In this document: piece by piece, positions 34,823-43,973 of the stretch
Layout of the letters: every line of letters begins with the position of its first letter
Position numbering within the stretch: the first letter of the stretch is position 1
Origin: a bacterium
Lineage (GTDB): Bacteria; CSSED10-310; JAFGSJ01
Length of the DNA: 64,000 bases
Assembly: GCA_016934675.1 (NCBI GenBank)
Contig: JAFGSJ010000030.1
Coordinates: forward strand, 1 to 64,000
Reading direction: 5' to 3'
Position numbers and translations under genes: made by a program
The notes under the pieces: model-generated
Databases searched by the model: none
What the model was told of the DNA's origin: nothing
What the model saw: the letters and a program-made list of their open reading frames with translations, nothing else

Positions 34823-36283
34823 ATGAAAGTGTGGGGAGCAGTATCGGGTCAAGCGATAATCATTGGTCTTACCGGGTTGATGGTGTTAGGTCGACTGATG
34901 AGTATCCCTGCTGTGAGAGCTGATGATTGCATATTGGAAAAGTATCTGGTTGAAGGTCTGACGGGGAACCTTGCTTTGCAGCAGGGTCGTTATGCGTATG
35001 AGAAAAGCCGGTTGGCTTTGACCGAAGCGCGAGGCGCTTATTTTCCGACCCTTGATGTCCAGGCACGCTATACCCGGGCTGGTGGTGGGCGGACCATCGA
35101 GTTTCCGGTGGGCGATTTATTAAATCCGGTGTATGGGACTTTAAACCAGATACTGTCATCACAGGGTCAACAGCCTCGTTTTCCGGAGAATATAGAAAAC
35201 GAAGAGATTGCGTTTATACCAGAGAAATATCAGGAGACCAAAGTCCAATTGATTCAGCCGTTATTCCAGACCGCGTTATACCATAATGTCCGGCTCAAAA
35301 AGAATATTCACGCTCTTGAACGGCTTGAACTCGAGCGGCGATGTCGTCAGGTGATCAGGGAGATCAAAACAGGTTATTATAATTATCACAAGGCGGAAAA
35401 CGTGATCGGTTTGTTGGATCGGACCCGGATGGTACTTGAGGAGAATCTGAGGCTCAGCCAGAGACTCTTTGAAAATGATAAGGTGACCCAGGATGTTGTG
35501 TTCAGGGCTGAAGCAGAACTCCGTTCTCTTGAGCAGCAGCAGGCGGAGGCCGAGAGGGACCGCGATTTAGCTAAAAATTGGTTTAATTTTTTGTTAAATC
35601 GCGAACTTGATGAGCCGATCGAGATGTGCGTGACCGATGAGATAGCACTGGATCGGCTTATTGATCCTGAAGAGGTCTTGAGCCAGGCGTTGACGGGCCG
35701 GGAAGAACTGAAACAGCAGGTCTTGGCTATCGAGAGCGCGCACCAACTGGTCAGGATCGAAAATCACCAGAATTTTCCCGGTTTAACCGGTGTAGTTGAT
35801 TACGGTATTGAAGGTGAGATGTATCGCTTATCCGGAGAAGACGATTTCTGGACGGCTTCCCTGGTTCTGCACTGGAATTTGTTTCATGGTTTTCAGGACA
35901 GGGCCCGTCAACGTCAAGCTCGTTGTGATGTCACTCGGGCCCAGTTACAAGAGCACGAATTGCACAATCAGGTCATTGTTCAGGTGAAGGATGCCCTGGC
36001 TGGGGTTGAAGTAGCCCATAAGGCCATAACTTCGACCCGGGAACGTTTGCGAAGCGCTCGACAGTCTTTTACCATTATGTCGCGAAAATATGAGGTGGGA
36101 CTAGCCCGTCAAATCGAATTTCTCGATGCCCGGGCCACCTATACCAATGCCGAGATAAGTCATCTTCTGGCCCGTTATGATTACGAGATCAAATATGCCG
36201 AACTCGAATATGTTGCGGCCCTGGTCGATCTCAGTCTTTATCCGTTGCCACTTTCGGAAGGGGGGCAAGCAGAACATGAATAG
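34823..36283 (+). CDS. TolC family outer-membrane efflux channel
   Basis: The outer-membrane exit duct of a tripartite RND pump. The 486-residue mature-size protein has a signal peptide (IIIGLTGLMVLGRLMSIPAVRA) and long alpha-helical stretches with two TolC-type halves: LTEARGAYFPTLDVQARYTRAGG marks the first repeat, and ARQRQARCDVTRAQLQEHEL and RQIEFLDARATYTNAE the second. The start is ATG 34823, with GGAGG 7 nt upstream; the frame is open back into tetR but that part is not needed. Its stop overlaps the adaptor start by 8 bp. Confidence 0.9.
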   Translation: MKVWGAVSGQAIIIGLTGLMVLGRLMSIPAVRADDCILEKYLVEGLTGNLALQQGRYAYEKSRLALTEARGAYFPTLDVQARYTRAGGGRTIEFPVGDLLNPVYGTLNQILSSQGQQPRFPENIENEEIAFIPEKYQETKVQLIQPLFQTALYHNVRLKKNIHALERLELERRCRQVIREIKTGYYNYHKAENVIGLLDRTRMVLEENLRLSQRLFENDKVTQDVVFRAEAELRSLEQQQAEAERDRDLAKNWFNFLLNRELDEPIEMCVTDEIALDRLIDPEEVLSQALTGREELKQQVLAIESAHQLVRIENHQNFPGLTGVVDYGIEGEMYRLSGEDDFWTASLVLHWNLFHGFQDRARQRQARCDVTRAQLQEHELHNQVIVQVKDALAGVEVAHKAITSTRERLRSARQSFTIMSRKYEVGLARQIEFLDARATYTNAEISHLLARYDYEIKYAELEYVAALVDLSLYPLPLSEGGQAEHE

Positions 36284-37388
36284 GATAAATATTCGGATAG
36301 TAGGTATGTGTTTGATGGTTGCGACTTTCTGCTGCCACTGTGATCAAGCCCCTGTCGGGCGTAATCATTCCAAAACGATCCAGGTCAGGATTTCTCAGGT
36401 CCGGATACAGGAATTGGCCCAACCGATCAGGGTCAGCGGTAAACTGGCTTCAAAAGCAGAATTTAAACTATCATTCAAGATTGGCGGTATTGTCCGGACC
36501 ATAGGGGTGGATGAGGGCCAACCGGTCAAGCGGGGCCAGGTTTTGGCCCGCCTTGATCTGCAAGAGATCGAAGCCCAGGTTAATCAGAGCCGTTCATTGT
36601 ATGAAAAAGCAGAAAGGGACCTGGCCCGCGTGAAACAGCTTTATGAGGACAAAGCTGTGACCCTCGAAAATTACCAGGATACACAGACCGGACTCGACAT
36701 TGCCCGAGCGAATTTAAACATAGCTGAGTATAATCTTCGTCACGCCACCATTACCGCGCCGTCAAACGGGAAGATCATGCGTCGTTTTGTTGAAACGAAC
36801 GAGATGGTTGGATCTGGTCAGCCTGTTTTTCTGTTTGGTTCATCGGACCAGGATTGGATCATTCGTTTGAGTGTCACCGATCGAGATATCATCAGAATTG
36901 TCCTGGACGATCCCGTGCTGGTCGAGTTTGATGCCTATCCCAACCAGGTATTCCCGGCTTCGATTTCCGAGATTGGTGAAAGTGATGACCCCAGGACCGG
37001 GTTGTTCGAGGTTGAAGCCCGGCTTGCATCGACTGAGCAGAAACTCGTTTCTGGTTTTATAGGTCGAGCGAGGATTATCCCCGAACGAAAAGAAAGGTAT
37101 TTGGTTATCCCGATCGAGGCCCTGGTTGATTGTCGTGGTAAAGCCGGTTTCGTATTCAGCTACGATCAAAGCCTGGGTCGGGCAAAGAAAAAAGCTCTTG
37201 TCATCAGTCATATCTTTGAGAATAGAGTTGCCGTGGTATCAGGTCTTGAGCCGGGAATGTTCGTCATCACGGACGGTTCACAGTATGTTATCGATGGTAG
37301 CCAGGTCAGTCTTTTCGAACCGGCTCCGCCAGACAACGCCTTATCCACTCCCACACAAGCTGAACTATCCGAAACAACCGGCCCCTGA
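36276..37388 (+). CDS. RND efflux periplasmic adaptor (HlyD/AcrA family)
   Basis: The 370-residue membrane-fusion protein bridges the inner-membrane pump and the TolC channel. It has an N-terminal export segment (IRIVGMCLMVATFCCHC; a lipoprotein cysteine is possible but the lipobox is not canonical). Then come a lipoyl half-motif (VDEGQPVKRGQVLARLDLQ), a coiled-coil hairpin (SRSLYEKAERDLARVKQLYE), the second lipoyl half (ATITAPSNGKIMRRFVETNE) and a beta-barrel. ATG 36276 lies after GGGGGG within the tolC-like stop. It is 14 bp upstream of the pump gene. Confidence 0.92.
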   Translation: MNRINIRIVGMCLMVATFCCHCDQAPVGRNHSKTIQVRISQVRIQELAQPIRVSGKLASKAEFKLSFKIGGIVRTIGVDEGQPVKRGQVLARLDLQEIEAQVNQSRSLYEKAERDLARVKQLYEDKAVTLENYQDTQTGLDIARANLNIAEYNLRHATITAPSNGKIMRRFVETNEMVGSGQPVFLFGSSDQDWIIRLSVTDRDIIRIVLDDPVLVEFDAYPNQVFPASISEIGESDDPRTGLFEVEARLASTEQKLVSGFIGRARIIPERKERYLVIPIEALVDCRGKAGFVFSYDQSLGRAKKKALVISHIFENRVAVVSGLEPGMFVITDGSQYVIDGSQVSLFEPAPPDNALSTPTQAELSETTGP

Positions 37389-37402
37389 ACGTGGAGACAA
37401 AG

Positions 37403-40400
37403 ATGAAATTGCCTCGCCTGGCCCTTGAAAATTATCAATTTACGCTGATTGTGATTATTTTGATGGTCGTCTCGGGTATAGTATCGCTGGTGACCATGCC
37501 CCGTTCCGAAGACCCCCAGGTGACCAATTCTGGTGCTAGTGTTTACGTTATTTATCCGGGAGCAAACCCCACCGATATGGAGCAACTTGTGGTGGACCCG
37601 CTCGAAAAAGCCATAAATGAGCTTGAAGACATCCGTAAAATGAGTGCTTATATGGAAGATGGTCTGGCAGTGATTCACACCGAATTCGAGCTGGGCACCG
37701 ATCCTGACGACAAATACTCTGATTTTCTTCAGAAAATAAATGGTGTCCGTTCAGATTTACCTGCTGATATTAAGGACCTCAGCACTGAAAAGTGGGCTGT
37801 CTCGAATGTCAATATAATTCAGGTTGCTCTGGTATCTGAGACGGCAGAGTTCTCCGATCTTCAGGCGGAGGCGGAACGCCTGGAAAGGGCTTTTGAAAAG
37901 GTAGCCGGCGTCAAACAGGTTGAACTGTGGGCTTTTCCCAAGCGTCAGGTCCAGATTATTCTTGATCCCGAGAAGATGGTCCAGATGAATGTGCCCCTGT
38001 CACAAATGATCGGTGCGGTCCAGGGTTCGAGTCTCAATATCCCCGGTGGTTATATCGATCTCGGGAAAAAAAGGTTCAATATCCAGACGAGTGGCAATTA
38101 TCAGAATCTCGATGAAATATCCCGGACAATCGTAAACTCAACCGGTACTGAAACTGTGCAGGTCGGCGACGTGGCCACAGTCAATTTTGATTACGAGGAC
38201 CCGAACTATTATGCCCGGGTCAATGGGAAAAGGGCCATTTTCATTACTGCCAGCCAAAAAGAACAGACCAATATTTTTACGATAACGGACCAACTGAAAC
38301 AGGTCCTGGCTGATTTTCAGGTTGCATTACCGAGTTCGATGGAAGTCCGAATGGTTTTCGATCAATCGGTCAGTGTGGCATCTCGACTCAGTACATTCTT
38401 CAATAATCTGTTGCAGGGACTGGTTCTGGTCTGTCTGGTTGTCTTGGCAGGGGTCGGCTTGCGTGCGTCGTTCATCGTGATGATGGCCATCCCGATTTCG
38501 ATCTTCATAGGCCTGAGCCTGCTGGATTGGAGTGGTTATGGCATCGAGCAGATGTCCATAGCCGGTTTGGTTATTGCTCTCGGCTTATTGGTGGATAATG
38601 CGATCGTGGTCATTGAGAATATCTCTCGTTTTTTAAGTCGCGGTCACGCTCACAAACAGGCAGCGATCGGGGCCACATCCCAGGTCGGTTGGGCTATTGT
38701 CAGTGCGACGGCCACAACACTTCTGGCTTTTTTGCCGATCATCATGATGCGTAATGTCACCGGTGAGTTTATTCGAAGCATGCCCTTGACGGTGATCTAC
38801 ACTTTATCCGCCTCACTCCTGATCGCTCTGACCCTGACCCCTTTTCTGGCCAGTAGAATGTTACGTCCCCGCCAATTTACCGAAAAACCACTTGTTCAAA
38901 GGCTTGTTCTTTCTTTTATCGATACGCGCTATAAACGTTTTTTGGAACAGGCACTTGATCGAAAAAAAGCCGTCCTGATCAGTGCGGTATTTATTTTTCT
39001 GATGAGTCTCAGTCTTTTTCCCCTGATCGGGGTCAGTTTTTTCCCCAAGGCAGAAAAACCACAGTTCATCATCAATGTCAATACTCCCCAGGGAACCAGC
39101 CTTGATAAAACGAATGAAGCCGTGCAATATGTAGAACGGGCTCTGGAAAAACGTCGAGACCTAACTCACTATACTGCAAATATCGGCTGCAGTAATCCCC
39201 GAATCTATTACAATGTCATTCCTAAACGTCCCCAAAGCACTCATGGACAATTGTTTGTCCAACTCGAACACTATGATCAGAGCCATATGAGTGCGTTGAT
39301 CGATGAACTCAGAGAGTATTGCGATCGTTATCCCGAGGCCCAGATCGAAGTGAAGGAACTTGAACAGGGCCCACCGGTCGAGGCGCCGATTGCCATTAAA
39401 ATACTGGGGGAAAACCTGAATACATTGAAAAACATAGCCGATGATGCCGAACGTTTTTTCAGTGAGACACCTGGTACGGTTAATATTCTGAACCCCTTGT
39501 CGACCAGTAAAACAGACCTGCATTTTGTCATCAACAGGAACAAGGCCGGGCTGTTAGGCATTCCCATCCACGAGATCGATACAACGATCAGGATGTGCAT
39601 TGCCGGATTGAATATCGCTACCTTCCGTGATGAGACGGGTGAGGAATACGATCTTGTCGTTCGCCTGAAAAACGGTCGTGAGCTCGAGATCGAGGACCTT
39701 GATCGGATTTTTTTATCGTCAGCCAACGGTCAAGCAGTCCCGCTTCGTCATCTTGCCAGTATTGAATTCAAATCGAGTCCACTTGAAATACATCATTATA
39801 ATTTGGAACGAAATGTGACCATCACAGCAGATGTGGAGCGAGGTTTCTCTGTCGATGCGGTTACTCGACAGATTGTGTCCAAACTCGAGGCATATGATTG
39901 GCCTAAAGGCTATCGCTATTATGTTTCCGGTGAGGTGGAAGAACAGGAAGAATCGTTTGGGGGACTGTTTCAGGCAGTCATTGTAGCCATGATCGCCATC
40001 TTCGGCGTATTGGTCCTCCAATTCCGTTCGTTTGCCCAACCGGTCATCGTCTTCGTTGCCATACCGCTCGCAGTGATCGGCTCTATGATCTCACTGTTGA
40101 TCACCGGTAATACCTTCTCGTTTATGGCATTTATCGGAATGGCTTCCCTGGTGGGCATCGTGGTGAACAACTCGATTATCCTGGTTGATTATTGTAATCA
40201 ACTTCTCCGGGAGGGATTGTCAGTGAGAGATGCTGTCGTTTCCGCCGGTACCGCCCGCTTCCTCCCAATACTCTTAACTACTGTTACCACGATTGGCGGC
40301 TTGCTTCCCCTGACCGTATTGGGCGGAAGTGTCTGGGCGCCCATGGGCTGGACCATTATCGGTGGATTGACCACATCCACTTTTCTGACCCTGATCATCG

Positions 40401-40474
40401 TGCCCATCCTCTATTCGATCGTGACGCACGAACCGGATACCAATAAGGAAACGAAAGCCCCTATCGAACCATAA
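37403..40474 (+). CDS. RND family efflux transporter (inner-membrane pump)
   Basis: The proton-driven pump of the TetR-TolC-adaptor operon, 1023 residues, AcrB-like in layout. TM1 is in [20 protein letters not shown], followed by the first large periplasmic loop ([20 protein letters not shown]). Motif [17 protein letters not shown] lies in TM4, where AcrB has two adjacent aspartates; here the second is Asn. The second half starts near residue 500 with TM7 and its own periplasmic loop. The TM10 region [17 protein letters not shown] lacks the lysine seen in AcrB, which resembles the HAE1-like subgroup common in many phyla rather than the drug-pump subgroup. The start is ATG 37403 with GGAG 6 nt upstream. 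The substrate is unknown. Confidence 0.93.
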   Translation: MKLPRLALENYQFTLIVIILMVVSGIVSLVTMPRSEDPQVTNSGASVYVIYPGANPTDMEQLVVDPLEKAINELEDIRKMSAYMEDGLAVIHTEFELGTDPDDKYSDFLQKINGVRSDLPADIKDLSTEKWAVSNVNIIQVALVSETAEFSDLQAEAERLERAFEKVAGVKQVELWAFPKRQVQIILDPEKMVQMNVPLSQMIGAVQGSSLNIPGGYIDLGKKRFNIQTSGNYQNLDEISRTIVNSTGTETVQVGDVATVNFDYEDPNYYARVNGKRAIFITASQKEQTNIFTITDQLKQVLADFQVALPSSMEVRMVFDQSVSVASRLSTFFNNLLQGLVLVCLVVLAGVGLRASFIVMMAIPISIFIGLSLLDWSGYGIEQMSIAGLVIALGLLVDNAIVVIENISRFLSRGHAHKQAAIGATSQVGWAIVSATATTLLAFLPIIMMRNVTGEFIRSMPLTVIYTLSASLLIALTLTPFLASRMLRPRQFTEKPLVQRLVLSFIDTRYKRFLEQALDRKKAVLISAVFIFLMSLSLFPLIGVSFFPKAEKPQFIINVNTPQGTSLDKTNEAVQYVERALEKRRDLTHYTANIGCSNPRIYYNVIPKRPQSTHGQLFVQLEHYDQSHMSALIDELREYCDRYPEAQIEVKELEQGPPVEAPIAIKILGENLNTLKNIADDAERFFSETPGTVNILNPLSTSKTDLHFVINRNKAGLLGIPIHEIDTTIRMCIAGLNIATFRDETGEEYDLVVRLKNGRELEIEDLDRIFLSSANGQAVPLRHLASIEFKSSPLEIHHYNLERNVTITADVERGFSVDAVTRQIVSKLEAYDWPKGYRYYVSGEVEEQEESFGGLFQAVIVAMIAIFGVLVLQFRSFAQPVIVFVAIPLAVIGSMISLLITGNTFSFMAFIGMASLVGIVVNNSIILVDYCNQLLREGLSVRDAVVSAGTARFLPILLTTVTTIGGLLPLTVLGGSVWAPMGWTIIGGLTTSTFLTLIIVPILYSIVTHEPDTNKETKAPIEP

Positions 40475-40481
40475 ACTATTC

Positions 40482-40510
40482 TTGACAAGTCAGAGTTATT
40501 CCGATACATT
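40482..40510 (+). promoter_or_regulatory. Sigma70 promoter of the NUDIX gene
   Basis: TTGACA (40482-40487), exactly 17 bp, then TACATT (40505-40510). It begins 7 bp past the RND pump stop codon and lies 31 bp before the NUDIX start, so the NUDIX and diguanylate cyclase genes can be transcribed independently of the pump operon. Confidence 0.6.
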
Positions 40511-40541
40511 TTTCCGCAGGTCTATGGTATCGGGAGTGGAA

Positions 40542-40952
40542 ATGATCAATGCACATACATACAGGAATCCAATACCTACGGTTGATATTATCATCCAATG
40601 TCCCGGTTCGGGTATTGTGCTGATCAAGAGAAAGAATGAGCCTCATGGCTGGGCCCTGCCGGGTGGTTTTGTCGATTATGGAGAATCGCTTGAAGAGGCC
40701 GCGGTCAGAGAAGCACGTGAAGAAACCGGTTTGAAGGTTGTGCTCATCCGTCAATTTCATACCTATTCCGATCCGGCTCGAGACCATCGTCAACACACGA
40801 TTTCTACTGTTTTCATCGCCCGATCCGAGGGAATACCTCGAGCTGCAGATGATGCTCTCGATCTCGGGATTTTTTTTGAGAACACTTTACCGACACCACT
40901 CGTTTTTGATCATCCCCAGATTCTGCGTGATTATTTTGAGCGGCGCTATTAG
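40542..40952 (+). CDS. NUDIX hydrolase
   Basis: A 136-residue NUDIX-fold pyrophosphohydrolase. The NUDIX box is intact: [18 protein letters not shown] followed by REETGL (near residues 45-68), with the Gx5Ex7REUxEExGU spacing and the metal-binding glutamates. The preceding strand has GWALPGGF, often seen in ADP-ribose pyrophosphatase-like and related members, but the substrate cannot be told from sequence. ATG 40542 follows GGGAG by 5 nt; earlier in-frame starts would fall inside the promoter. The next gene begins about 60 bp away. Confidence 0.92.
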   Translation: MINAHTYRNPIPTVDIIIQCPGSGIVLIKRKNEPHGWALPGGFVDYGESLEEAAVREAREETGLKVVLIRQFHTYSDPARDHRQHTISTVFIARSEGIPRAADDALDLGIFFENTLPTPLVFDHPQILRDYFERRY

Positions 40953-41015
40953 TCACGAAACTTTGTTTTGGTATGCATTCATCCTGTTTTGTTTAGCTCT
41001 GTTTGGGACGAGATC

Positions 41016-42581
41016 ATGCTTAATGATGATATCGATATTGGCTCGAATGAAGATTTCCTCGATTGGTCTCGTGTCCGCGAGTATCTGATCAAGGCGGGCG
41101 GAGGCACTCTTTATCCGGTTTCGATCAATGAGCCCACCTTTTCTCCCCAGAACAACAATGAACTCTGTTCGCTCCTTCAGAAGCGAGCACTCGGTCGGAA
41201 TCGTTGTGTGGCCATTCATCAGCTCCATTTCAGAGAGGTGACCAAAAACCTGCGACCAACATTGTTTCGGTGCCATGCAGGCTTCTGGAACTTTGCTATT
41301 CCCCTGCATTATGAGGGAACTTGTCTGGGGGCGGTTATGGGCTGCGGCATCCTTGATCAATCCAGAAATACCTTAGACTATAAATTACTGGCCCAGGAAA
41401 TTGATCTCGAATATGATGAACTCTTGGCTGCAATCAGAAAAGTCCCGCTTTTGACCAAAGCGAAAATCAAGGCTTTTCAATCGCTGCTCTCCTTGTTTCT
41501 CCAGGATGTACTTCGAGCAAAAATCCTGTGCAATCGTGCCGACCATACCTTACAACGTTTCGAAAATGCCATTCTCAAATACAATACTATCTATAAAATT
41601 TACAAAGTCACCCGAACGACACCCGATTTCACTCATTTATTAGCCGGTCTGGTCACAATAATCGTTGATGATACGAACAGCGACGCCGTCTTGATCTATG
41701 TGCTCAACGAGCGTGATGAGCTCGTCCTGGTGGGAACAAGTGAGTCCGATCGGACAGCAATTGGCGAACGTCTTTATGCGGGTAGTGTCCTGAATTCAAT
41801 TTTATCGGATTATGATTATAGTGATATACGGGGACACACCATTCCCGATGTGCCCACACATTCGAGCCAGGTCCAGACTGACTTCAGTATGTATCAGGAT
41901 GAGTTAATGGTTCCGCTCATTTCTAATCTGGTCGTTATCGGGATGATTTCATTAAAGAGCATCAAGCCGGGACACTATGATCGGAATAACCGTCATTTTT
42001 TGACTTTTATTCATGTTTTATCGTCACAATGTGCAATCGCTATCGAAAATACGCTTTTACGACATCAAACGGAGTTATTGATATTAACAGACGAGATGAC
42101 CGGTCTATATAATTTCAGGTATTTTTCTCAAAAGTTAGTCGAGGAAATCACTCGTTGTACCAGATATGGCCATGTTCTCAGTTTGATTATGATTGATCTG
42201 GACCAGTTCAAACTGTTTAATGATTCTTTTGGTCATCCTTCGGGTGATGTTGCTTTAAAGACGTTCGCAAACATTCTGAAAAGCAGTATTCGTGATGTTG
42301 ATATCGCCGTTCGATATGGTGGGGAAGAATTCGCTGTTATCCTGCCTGAAACCGATCCGCGGGAAGCCTGTTTGATCATCGACCGAATTCGGAACAAGGT
42401 GGCTAACCATGATTTTTGTCCTTCAGGACACGAAAGGGAACAAGGGCTGACCATCAGTGCCGGGGTCGCTGCTTTCCCCATGGATGCTCAGACGGCGGAT
42501 GATCTTATTGGGCATGCTGATCAAGCCCTTTATCTTTCCAAAAGACAGGGCAGGAACCGGATCAATTGTTATAGTTCTTGA
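41016..42581 (+). CDS. PocR-GAF-GGDEF diguanylate cyclase
   Basis: A predicted cyclic-di-GMP synthase of 521 residues with three parts. Residues 1 to about 170 look like a PocR sensory domain (RALGRNRCVAIHQLHF, FRCHAGFWNFAIPLHYEG), a domain thought to bind small hydrocarbon-like ligands. About 195-345 is a GAF domain. About 350-520 is a GGDEF domain with DEMTGLYNFRYF, the active-site GGEEF (near residue 436) and an intact product-inhibition site RDVD (RxxD) five residues before it, so both activity and feedback inhibition are expected. There is no membrane segment. The start is ATG 41016; a frame open to 40968 adds nothing recognisable. Confidence 0.9.
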   Translation: MLNDDIDIGSNEDFLDWSRVREYLIKAGGGTLYPVSINEPTFSPQNNNELCSLLQKRALGRNRCVAIHQLHFREVTKNLRPTLFRCHAGFWNFAIPLHYEGTCLGAVMGCGILDQSRNTLDYKLLAQEIDLEYDELLAAIRKVPLLTKAKIKAFQSLLSLFLQDVLRAKILCNRADHTLQRFENAILKYNTIYKIYKVTRTTPDFTHLLAGLVTIIVDDTNSDAVLIYVLNERDELVLVGTSESDRTAIGERLYAGSVLNSILSDYDYSDIRGHTIPDVPTHSSQVQTDFSMYQDELMVPLISNLVVIGMISLKSIKPGHYDRNNRHFLTFIHVLSSQCAIAIENTLLRHQTELLILTDEMTGLYNFRYFSQKLVEEITRCTRYGHVLSLIMIDLDQFKLFNDSFGHPSGDVALKTFANILKSSIRDVDIAVRYGGEEFAVILPETDPREACLIIDRIRNKVANHDFCPSGHEREQGLTISAGVAAFPMDAQTADDLIGHADQALYLSKRQGRNRINCYSS

Positions 42582-42683
42582 ACCTAACCATAGAAGGGAG
42601 AAAGTAATAGGCCCAGTCCGGATTGATCAATCTGAACTATAATGGACGACTTGAATAATGCAATAATGAGGATGGTCTGAATT

Positions 42684-43898
42684 GTGCTCAAGGAAAAATC
42701 ATACATTCGACAGGGGCTCGATGCCTTTCTAGAAGGCCAGAACGAGACGCATGGATGTTTGCTTATTGGTTTCGATCATGATCAAGGTCGGATGATTGTC
42801 TTTGATGTTCTGGCACCCTATTTGATCATGAAGAATTGCCGTTTTCTGCGAATTGACTTTGATTATCTCTGTTGGTCGCCGGACCATTTTCGCGAACGGA
42901 CCCAAATACTTCTCAACCATTTTGCTGAAAACCTTTCTTATGCACGAAAAGCGCGAACTTCTGTCAAAACACTAAAAGAATGTTCAGATCAACACGGATC
43001 GAATGTGATGACTGGATTTCTCGATGATCTTGAGGAGATGTCAGAACAGCATGGTCTAAAAACAGTTGTATTTGGAGAAAATATTGATCGTCTTCAAGTT
43101 TTTTTTCATTATCATGGCTATCAAGATGTTTTTCGGGAATTGGCCGATTCTCTGACGACAAAGAGTCATGTCTATGTCATTCTGACCGGCCGGCCGGCTT
43201 TTCGTCGCGAAAATAGTTATGCATCTTTTTTCAGCTCTCACGGTTTGAAAACGGTCTGGATTCAACCTATGACCAGTTCGGAAATTCAACACTGGTTTGA
43301 GGAACATGGTCAAAAGTTGTCCTCTTCTGTGTGTGAACATATTTTTGAGATGACAAATGGTCTCCTGGTTTATCTGCCCTTCATTGAAGAAATGTGTGCT
43401 GCAATGCCTGATCGGCAAGAACAAAAAATCCTTGAACGTTTGAACCGTTTTGGGGATGAGTTTGATGAACAGGGCAAGCTGGATAACTATTTGCGATGCC
43501 GTTATTTTCTTTCGCTCGAACGCGCCAAGGGAGTCGGTGGGATAAGAACGATACTTTCACTTCTAGCCAGGCAATCCGGTTTGAATTTAAGCCAGGTAGC
43601 ATCTTTGATCCACAAAAGTCCGGCTGCCACGAAAGATTATCTCGATTCTCTCTGCGAGATCGGTCTCATATTGAAACAAAAGAAGGTCTATACGATCATG
43701 GATCCTGTCCTGGGACAATGGATCAAAGTCAATGAGCATAAATGGTTTGAGTCCGATTTGTCTAAACATCTTGAAAGATTGAGCCAGAAACCATATAAAC
43801 ATATCCTTTCGGATCGTAAACAACCGAATGAAATAATATCTCAGATCAAAAAAACAGGAAAGAAGGTCAAAGATCAAGCATTGATTGAATGTGATTGA
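42684..43898 (+). CDS. ATPase_2-like (archaeal-type/STAND) protein with a degenerate P-loop
   Basis: This 404-residue protein follows the layout of ATPase_2 (COG1672) proteins: a P-loop-like strand at the start, a Walker B-like segment near residue 130, a sensor-like strand (VYVILTGRPAF near 180), a QPMTSSEIQHWFEEHG segment, a TNGLLVYLPFIEE segment, then a C-terminal winged helix (LLARQSGLNLSQVASLIHKS, YLDSLCEIGLIL) ending MDPVLGQWI. However, the P-loop position reads GFDHDQGRM (residues 29-37): the GK[ST] core is missing. The Walker B analogue is FGENIDRL, also without the usual acidic pair. It may be a pseudo-ATPase that binds a partner or DNA. The start is GTG 42684. A perfect TATAAT (42638-42643) lies 40 bp upstream, but no good -35 box goes with it. 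Confidence 0.65.
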   Translation: MLKEKSYIRQGLDAFLEGQNETHGCLLIGFDHDQGRMIVFDVLAPYLIMKNCRFLRIDFDYLCWSPDHFRERTQILLNHFAENLSYARKARTSVKTLKECSDQHGSNVMTGFLDDLEEMSEQHGLKTVVFGENIDRLQVFFHYHGYQDVFRELADSLTTKSHVYVILTGRPAFRRENSYASFFSSHGLKTVWIQPMTSSEIQHWFEEHGQKLSSSVCEHIFEMTNGLLVYLPFIEEMCAAMPDRQEQKILERLNRFGDEFDEQGKLDNYLRCRYFLSLERAKGVGGIRTILSLLARQSGLNLSQVASLIHKSPAATKDYLDSLCEIGLILKQKKVYTIMDPVLGQWIKVNEHKWFESDLSKHLERLSQKPYKHILSDRKQPNEIISQIKKTGKKVKDQALIECD

Positions 43899-43973
43899 GG
43901 GGAGCCAATTCGACCCGACGCGATAATATCTCTTGATCAATCCTGTTGTGGACTCGAGAAAGGGGAAAGGGTA

